Positions 58,971-64,000 of a stretch of 64,000 nucleotides of DNA are shown here, piece after piece. The stretch spans positions 1 to 64,000 of the forward strand of contig NZ_QITQ01000002.1 in assembly GCF_003260265.1 (NCBI RefSeq). Reading direction: 5' to 3'. A program made the position numbers and the translations under genes. Source of the DNA: Roseovarius amoyensis (GTDB lineage: Bacteria > Pseudomonadota > Alphaproteobacteria > Rhodobacterales > Rhodobacteraceae). Each line of letters begins with the position of its first letter. The first letter of the stretch is position 1. Under the pieces are notes generated by a model. It was not told the origin of the DNA. It did not search any database and saw nothing but the letters and a program-made list of their open reading frames with translations.

Positions 58971-59450
58971 ATGGCCGGTCCCGATACCCCTGACGCCGTG
59001 CCCGCGGAATCGGCAGAGCCCCTGCCGGATGTGGGCGAACTGGTGCTGCACGCCTCTTGCGTCGCCATTGACGGGCGTGCGGTGCTGATCCGGGGGGCGT
59101 CGGGCAGCGGCAAGTCGGGTCTGGCGCTGCAACTGATGGCGCTGGGGGCCGGGCTGGTCGCCGATGACAGAACCCGGCTCTGGCGGAACGGGGCGGCGCT
59201 GATGGCCGACGCGCCGGCCACGTTGCGCGGCCGGATCGAGGCGCGCGAGGTCGGGATACTGACCGCCCCTGCGGCAGGCCCCGCCGAGGTGGTGCTTGTC
59301 GTCGACATGGATACGGTCGAGACCGACCGCCTGCCGCCGATGCGCCGCATGCCGATTCACGGTGTCGGGCTGCCGCTTGTAAGGAAATCGCATCTGGCGC
59401 ATTTTCCTGCTGCGATCCTGACCTATCTGAAAGGTGGGCGCGACGCTTGA
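58971..59450 (+). CDS. hprK: short HPr kinase/phosphorylase
   Basis: This 159-residue protein keeps only the catalytic half of Gram-positive HprK. The P-loop is [16 protein letters not shown], followed by the L-V-A-D-D-R-T region. The N-terminal domain is missing, as is normal in alphaproteobacteria. It should phosphorylate HPr on its regulatory serine and feed a PTS-type signalling chain rather than sugar uptake. It lies between chvG and rapZ. Confidence 0.93.
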   Translation: MAGPDTPDAVPAESAEPLPDVGELVLHASCVAIDGRAVLIRGASGSGKSGLALQLMALGAGLVADDRTRLWRNGAALMADAPATLRGRIEAREVGILTAPAAGPAEVVLVVDMDTVETDRLPPMRRMPIHGVGLPLVRKSHLAHFPAAILTYLKGGRDA

Positions 59451-59466
59451 GAAAGGTCCTGACGAA

Positions 59467-60402
59467 ATGGCGAAATCCGCAACGGCACATCCGCTGATTC
59501 TGGTGACCGGCCCCTCGGGCGCGGGCCGGACGACGGCAATTCGCGCGCTCGAGGACATGGGTTTCGAGGCGATCGACAACCTGCCGCTGTCGCTGCTGCC
59601 GCGGCTGGTGGAGGGGCACACGCCCGAGCGGCCGTTGGCGCTGGGGATAGACGTACGCAACCGCGACTTTTCCACCTTTGCCGTGATCCAGGCGATCGAC
59701 AACATAACAAGCGCCGATTCGGAGCAGATGCAGGTGCTCTATCTCGATTGCCGTCCCGAAGTGCTGTTGCGCCGATTTTCAGAGACCCGCCGCCGCCATC
59801 CCCTGGCCCCGGCCGAAAGCCCGGGCGAAGGCATTCACCGTGAACTCGATCTGCTTGGGCCGATCAAGGCCAGGGCAGACGTGCTGATCGACACCTCCGA
59901 GATGTCGCCGCATGAATTGCGCGCGGAACTGGATCGCTGGTTCGCGCCCCGGGGCACGCCGCAGCTGGCGGTGACGGTGCAGTCGTTTTCCTACAAGCGC
60001 GGCCTGCCGCGCGGGCTGGACATGGTGCTGGACTGCCGTTTTTTGCGCAATCCCTACTGGGACGAGACGTTGCGCGGCCTTGACGGGCGCGACCCGCGCG
60101 TCATGGCCTTTGTCGCTGCCGATCCCCGCTATGTGCCGTTTCGTGACAGGGTTGCCGATCTGGTCAACCTTCTGCTGCCGGCCTATGAGGACGAAGGCAA
60201 GGCGTATCTGTCCATCGGCTTCGGGTGCACAGGCGGACAGCACCGCAGCGTTGTCATGACACAGACGATGGCCGAGGCCCTTGCTAAGGACGGCTGGCAG
60301 GTGTCTATAAGGCACCGCGAGTTGGAGCGAACCACCCCCCCGGCCCCGTCTGCCGTCATGGCACCGGCGGCGCGCTTGCCCAAGGAGGACGACAAGTCGT
60401 GA
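59467..60402 (+). CDS. rapZ: RNase adapter protein RapZ / nucleotide-binding UPF0042 family
   Basis: This 311-residue protein has the P-loop [20 protein letters not shown] near the N-terminus and the C-terminal signature [18 protein letters not shown]. RapZ controls glucosamine-6-phosphate synthase mRNA in enterobacteria; in this lineage its role is less defined. ATG at 59467 follows GAAAGG; an in-frame GTG at 59434 overlaps hprK. The stop overlaps the start of the next gene. Confidence 0.93.
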   Translation: MAKSATAHPLILVTGPSGAGRTTAIRALEDMGFEAIDNLPLSLLPRLVEGHTPERPLALGIDVRNRDFSTFAVIQAIDNITSADSEQMQVLYLDCRPEVLLRRFSETRRRHPLAPAESPGEGIHRELDLLGPIKARADVLIDTSEMSPHELRAELDRWFAPRGTPQLAVTVQSFSYKRGLPRGLDMVLDCRFLRNPYWDETLRGLDGRDPRVMAFVAADPRYVPFRDRVADLVNLLLPAYEDEGKAYLSIGFGCTGGQHRSVVMTQTMAEALAKDGWQVSIRHRELERTTPPAPSAVMAPAARLPKEDDKS

Positions 60403-60791
60403 TCGGGATTGTGATCGTGGCGCATGGCAGGCTTGCCCGCGAATATGTCCGGGCGATCGAACATGTCGTCGGCGCCCAGCCGGGCCTGCGTGCCATCACC
60501 ATTGAACAGGACTATGACCGCATCTCCAAGCAGGCCGAGATTTGCGTCGCGGCCGACGAGGTGGATGCCGGCGACGGGGTCGTCGTCGTCACCGATATGT
60601 TCGGCGGCTCGCCCTCGAACCTGTCGCTCAAGGCCTGTCAGCCCAAAGGGCGGCGCATCCTGTACGGCGCGAACCTGCCGATGCTGATCAAGCTGGCCAA
60701 GAGCCGCCACCTGGACATCGCTGATGCGACACGTGCCGCCCTCGATGCCGGACGCAAATACATCGACAGCCACAACGTGTCGGCAGACTGA
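60399..60791 (+). CDS. PTS EIIA-mannose-family protein
   Basis: This 130-residue EIIA-Man (PTS_IIA_man) domain has the phosphorylatable histidine at position 9 ([13 protein letters not shown]) and the D-M-F-G-G-S-P-S-N motif. No EIIB, EIIC or EIID is nearby, so it should act in signalling with HPr. It starts with GTG overlapping the rapZ TGA (GTGA), indicating coupling. Confidence 0.93.
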   Translation: MIGIVIVAHGRLAREYVRAIEHVVGAQPGLRAITIEQDYDRISKQAEICVAADEVDAGDGVVVVTDMFGGSPSNLSLKACQPKGRRILYGANLPMLIKLAKSRHLDIADATRAALDAGRKYIDSHNVSAD

Positions 60792-60818
60792 GCCGCAACC
60801 GACCGAAAGCGACGAGAC

Positions 60819-61097
60819 ATGAGCGATACTATCACTCGGCGATTCAATATCGTGAACGAAAAAGGGCTGCACGCCCGTGCGGCGGCCAAGCTCGTCGAAG
60901 TGGCCGAAGGGTTCGACGCCAGCGCCGAGGTCAGCCTTGACGGCCAGTCGAGCGGCGCCGATAGCATCATGGGGCTTTTGATGTTGGCAGCCTCGAAAGG
61001 AAAGACTATTGACGTGCGCGCTTGGGGGGCTGACGCTGAAGCCCTCGTCGACGCGGTAGAGGCACTCGTTGCCGACCGTTTCGGCGAGCCGATGTAG
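60819..61097 (+). CDS. HPr-family phosphocarrier protein
   Basis: This 92-residue HPr has the active-site histidine in NEKGLHARAAAKLV and the regulatory serine region in GADSIMGLLML, which HprK can phosphorylate. It receives phosphate from EI (not in this window) and passes it to the EIIA encoded just upstream. Confidence 0.95.
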   Translation: MSDTITRRFNIVNEKGLHARAAAKLVEVAEGFDASAEVSLDGQSSGADSIMGLLMLAASKGKTIDVRAWGADAEALVDAVEALVADRFGEPM

Positions 61098-61129
61098 GCG
61101 CCAGCGTGGCACGGGTACGTGATACGGGG

Positions 61130-62032
61130 ATGAACCAGGTGGCAGACCGTGCGCAGGACCATAGCCCGGACCAGACCGGCGAGACGGTCAACTTTACCAA
61201 GTATGACCGCCGCAGCCTGACCTATGCCAATTCCTTTGATTCATCGCTGACGGCGTTCACCATCCGCGCCATCGAATGGTTCACCGGCAAGTTGACGATC
61301 CTGCGCATGATCCGCGCGTTCGAACGCCGTGGCGCGCCCACCGGCCAGCCGTTCTGGCGTGCGGCGCTGGACACGATGGGCATTCCGCTGCTGACCCCGC
61401 AAGAGCAGATCGACAACATTCCCCCCGAAGGGCCGGTGGTGGTGGTGGCCAATCATCCCCACGGCCTGGTTGACGGGATGATCATGGCCGATCTGATCGG
61501 GCGGAGGCGGACGGATTACAAGATCCTCACCCGTGCCCTGCTGACCGGCATTGACGAGGTCGCGGCCTCGTACATGATCGCGGTGCCGTTTCCGCACGAA
61601 CCGGATGCGCAGCGCAAATCGGTCGAGATGCGCGCCAAGGCGATGGCGCATCTGCGCGAGGGCGGGGTGATCAGCGTGTTTCCGTCTGGCGTGGTGGCGT
61701 CATCCGACACCTTGTTCGGCCCCGCAATCGAACAGGAATGGAACGTCTTTACCGCCCAGATGATCCGCCGTTCGGGCGCGCAGGTGGTGCCGGTGTATTT
61801 TCCCGGCTCCAATTCACGTCTCTACCAGATCGCCAACCGGATCTCGGCAACGCTGCGGCAGAGCTTTCTGTTGCATGAGGTGGTGCGCAGCTGCAACCGC
61901 CCGCAACGGCCGGTGGTGGGGCGCCCGGTGCCGCCAGAGCAGATGAAACTGCTGGAAACCGACCCGCGCGGTTTCATGGCCTGGCTGCGCGAGCATACGC
62001 TGTCGCTGGGTGACGAAGACAAGAAATCCTGA
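61130..62032 (+). CDS. 1-acyl-sn-glycerol-3-phosphate acyltransferase family protein
   Basis: This 300-residue acyltransferase has the catalytic block VVVANHPHGLVDGM (H-x4-D) and later V-F-P-S-G and VPVYFPGSNSR blocks of the PlsC family. The long N-terminal extension and the PFPHEP insert resemble the OlsA/hemolysin-like subgroup involved in ornithine-lipid or phospholipid synthesis. ATG at 61130 follows ACGGGG; a GTG at 61106 is in frame. It follows the HPr gene by 32 bases. Confidence 0.88.
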   Translation: MNQVADRAQDHSPDQTGETVNFTKYDRRSLTYANSFDSSLTAFTIRAIEWFTGKLTILRMIRAFERRGAPTGQPFWRAALDTMGIPLLTPQEQIDNIPPEGPVVVVANHPHGLVDGMIMADLIGRRRTDYKILTRALLTGIDEVAASYMIAVPFPHEPDAQRKSVEMRAKAMAHLREGGVISVFPSGVVASSDTLFGPAIEQEWNVFTAQMIRRSGAQVVPVYFPGSNSRLYQIANRISATLRQSFLLHEVVRSCNRPQRPVVGRPVPPEQMKLLETDPRGFMAWLREHTLSLGDEDKKS

Positions 62033-62036
62033 ATAC

Positions 62037-62062
62037 GCCCCCGGCACATAGGCCGGGGCGGG
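62037..62062. repeat. GC-rich palindromic intergenic repeat (copy 4, diverged)
   Basis: GCCCCCGGCACATAGGCCGGGGCGGG forms a short hairpin in the gap between the convergent acyltransferase and polA genes. It resembles the elements at 12009, 30591 and 54511, with a different loop. Confidence 0.4.
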
Positions 62063-62065
62063 CGC

Positions 62066-64000
62066 TCAGTGTGCCTCGGCCCAGTTCGCGCCGCGCCCGG
62101 CATCGACGGTCAGCGGCACGTCGATGCGCACAGCCGGTTCGGCGGCGCCTTCCATCACCTCGCGCGCGGCGGCAATCAGATCGTCGGCGGCATCCTCGGC
62201 GACCTCGAACAGCAGCTCGTCATGCACCTGCAACAGCATCCGCGCCGGCATCCCCTCGATGGCGGCGGGCATGCGAATCATGGCACGGCGGATGATGTCG
62301 GCGGCGCTGCCCTGGATGGGTGCGTTGATGGCGGCGCGGCGGGCAAACCCGGCGCGCGGGCCGCGGGCTGAAATCTCGGGCGTGTGGATGCGCCGGCCAA
62401 AGAGCGTTTCGACATGCCCGTGTTCCTTGGCAAAGGCGATGGTGCTGTCCATGTAGGCGCGGATGCCGGGGAAGCGTTCGAAATAGCGGTCGATGAAGGC
62501 CTGCGCCTCGGCCCGCGGAATGCGCAGGTTACGCGCCAGACCGAAGCCCGAGATCCCATAGATGACCCCAAAATTGATCGCCTTGGCGCGGCGGCGAATG
62601 TCGGGCGTCATCTGGTCCATCGGCACGTCGAACATCTCCGACGCGGTCATGGCGTGGATGTCCAGCCCGTCGCGGAACGCCTGCTTCAGCTCGCCGATAT
62701 CGGCGACATGGGCCAGGATGCGCAGCTCGATCTGGGAATAGTCGAGCGAGACCAGCACATTGCCCTTGTCGGCAATGAAGGCCTCGCGGATGCGGCGGCC
62801 CTCTTCGCTGCGCACGGGGATGTTTTGCAGGTTCGGGTCGGTCGAGGCCAGCCGCCCGGTGTTGGCCCCGGTCTGCACATAGGATGTGTGGACGCGGCCG
62901 GTCTCGGGGTGGATGTGATCCTGCAGCGCGTCGGTATAGGTCGATTTGAGCTTGGCCAGCGCGCGCCAGTCCAGCACGCGGGCGGGCAATTCGTGCTCGG
63001 TTGCCAGGTCTTCCAGCACATCGGCGCCGGTGGCCCAGGCGCCGGTCTTGCCGCGCGTGCCGCCCTCGTATCCCAACTTGTCGAACAGGATTTCACCAAG
63101 CTGCTTGGGCGAGCCCACGTTGAAGTTTTCGCCGGCAAGCTGGTGAATTTCGGCCTCCAGCGCGGCCATCTTCTGCGCGAACTTGCCGGACATGCGCGAC
63201 AGTGTTCCTCGGTCGACGAGGATGCCGTCGCGCTCCATCCGGGCCAGCACCGGCACCAGCGGGCGTTCCAGCGTCTCGTAGACGGTCGTCACCCGTTCGC
63301 GGTGCAGCCGGGGCTTGAAGACATGCCACAGCCGCAGGGTGACGTCGGCATCCTCGGCGGCGTATTTCACCGCCTCGTCGACATCGACCCGGTCAAAGGT
63401 GATCGCCGACTTGCCGCCGCCCAGCAGTGACTTGATCGGAATCGGGGTGTGCGAAAGATAGCGTTCGGACAGGGTGTCCATACCGTGCCCGTGCAGCCCG
63501 GAATTGAGCGCGTAGGACAAGAGCATGGTGTCGTCGATGGGCGACACGCCCAGCCCCAGGCGGGCCAGGATCTTGGCGTCGTACTTGATGTTCTGCCCGA
63601 TCTTGAGGATGGCGTCATCCTCCAGCATCGGTTTGAGGCGTTGCAGCACAGCGTCGCGGTCAAGCTGCCCCTGCACGGGCGCGTCGTTGCCGAACAGGTC
63701 GTCGGTTCCCTGGCGGTGGGCCAGCGGGATATAGCAGGCGCGCCCCGGCTCGGTCGCCAGCGACACCCCCACCAGTTCGGCCCGCATTTCGTCCAGCGAG
63801 GTGGTCTCGGTATCCACGGCGACAAAGCCCTGCGCGGAAATGCGGTTGAGCCACGCATCAAGCGCCTCCATCGTCGAGATGCGCTCATAGGCGTCGGGGT
63901 CGATGGCGGGCCAGTCGGGTGCGGCCTGTTCACCGGTCTCTGCCGCGGTGGGTTCGGGGATTGCGGGGGGCTCTACCCCCAGCGCATCGGCCACGCGTTT
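62066..64000 (-). CDS. polA: DNA polymerase I (3' part; gene continues past the right edge)
   Basis: The visible 640-plus residues hold the 3'-5' exonuclease domain (VAVDTETTSLDEM with the D-E-T metal ligands, and YAAEDADVTLRLW) and the family A polymerase domain (motif A LVSLDYSQIELRILAH; O-helix RRRAKAINFGVIYGISGFGL; motif C LLQVHDELLFEV). The proofreading site is intact, unlike in many alphaproteobacterial or thermophilic PolA proteins that lost it. The 5'-3' exonuclease domain and start codon are outside the window. Confidence 0.97.
   Translation of the reverse strand, partial: KRVADALGVEPPAIPEPTAAETGEQAAPDWPAIDPDAYERISTMEALDAWLNRISAQGFVAVDTETTSLDEMRAELVGVSLATEPGRACYIPLAHRQGTDDLFGNDAPVQGQLDRDAVLQRLKPMLEDDAILKIGQNIKYDAKILARLGLGVSPIDDTMLLSYALNSGLHGHGMDTLSERYLSHTPIPIKSLLGGGKSAITFDRVDVDEAVKYAAEDADVTLRLWHVFKPRLHRERVTTVYETLERPLVPVLARMERDGILVDRGTLSRMSGKFAQKMAALEAEIHQLAGENFNVGSPKQLGEILFDKLGYEGGTRGKTGAWATGADVLEDLATEHELPARVLDWRALAKLKSTYTDALQDHIHPETGRVHTSYVQTGANTGRLASTDPNLQNIPVRSEEGRRIREAFIADKGNVLVSLDYSQIELRILAHVADIGELKQAFRDGLDIHAMTASEMFDVPMDQMTPDIRRRAKAINFGVIYGISGFGLARNLRIPRAEAQAFIDRYFERFPGIRAYMDSTIAFAKEHGHVETLFGRRIHTPEISARGPRAGFARRAAINAPIQGSAADIIRRAMIRMPAAIEGMPARMLLQVHDELLFEVAEDAADDLIAAAREVMEGAAEPAVRIDVPLTVDAGRGANWAEAH

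Overview
The window is a GC-rich chromosomal segment of an alphaproteobacterium, most likely a Rhodobacteraceae (Roseobacter-type) marine heterotroph. The inference rests on gene content: an FnrL-type oxygen regulator beside ccoNOQP, ccoGHIS and hemN; rpsU divergent from a COQ9 gene; a DUF1013/TrcR gene; the chvI-chvG-hprK-rapZ-EIIA-HPr block beside pckA; and a membrane-anchored cytochrome c. I saw no photosynthesis genes, tRNA genes, CRISPR array, prophage or insertion sequence.

Layout. 1-1.8 kb: a D,D-carboxypeptidase. 1.8-14.2 kb: a microaerobic respiration region with ccoGHIS (assembly and copper insertion), a LysR regulator, ccoNOQP (cbb3 oxidase), a tandem universal stress protein, fnrL and hemN. 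Four FNR-type boxes lie in front of ccoG, ccoN, usp and between fnrL and hemN, so this region reads as a compact low-oxygen regulon with its own regulator. 14.3-20.1 kb: a complete Yej-type peptide ABC importer (yejABEF). 20.2-24.6 kb: a two-heme membrane-anchored cytochrome c, prephenate dehydratase, a small secreted protein made of four 19-residue repeats, an SRPBCC protein and NudC. 24.8-34.6 kb: a CpdB-type nucleotidase, the SRP RNA gene, a small tyrosine phosphatase, dnaX, an LpxL-like acyltransferase, hemF, a short-chain dehydrogenase, an RsmC-like methyltransferase, clpS and a DUF1223 protein.

34.7-41.1 kb: acnA, then an AT-rich island carrying a single reverse transcriptase gene of the UG/Abi (defence-associated) kind, then a 106-bp tandem repeat array and ybaB-recR. 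41-49 kb: a DUF1013 regulator, RNase T2, a sialidase-like protein with a membrane partner, a quinone oxidoreductase, COQ9, rpsU, two tandem paralogous membrane proteins with an unusual conserved Glu/Trp/His motif, and an aspartoacylase-like metallohydrolase. 49-54.4 kb: pheT, a phosphoribosyltransferase, a YtoQ protein and a GMC oxidoreductase. 54.6-64 kb: pckA, the ChvI/ChvG two-component system, a short HPr kinase, RapZ, an EIIA-Man-like protein, HPr, an acyltransferase and the 3' part of polA.

The strongest candidates for new biology are the solitary reverse transcriptase with its long non-coding flanks (37.6-39.7 kb), the secreted 4 x 19-residue repeat protein (22.66-22.99 kb), and the paired membrane proteins with the GEE-SWGQR signature (46.4-47.9 kb). 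Secondary oddities are an acyltransferase and a short-chain dehydrogenase that each lack a key catalytic residue, and a two-heme cytochrome with a long Ala/Glu linker.
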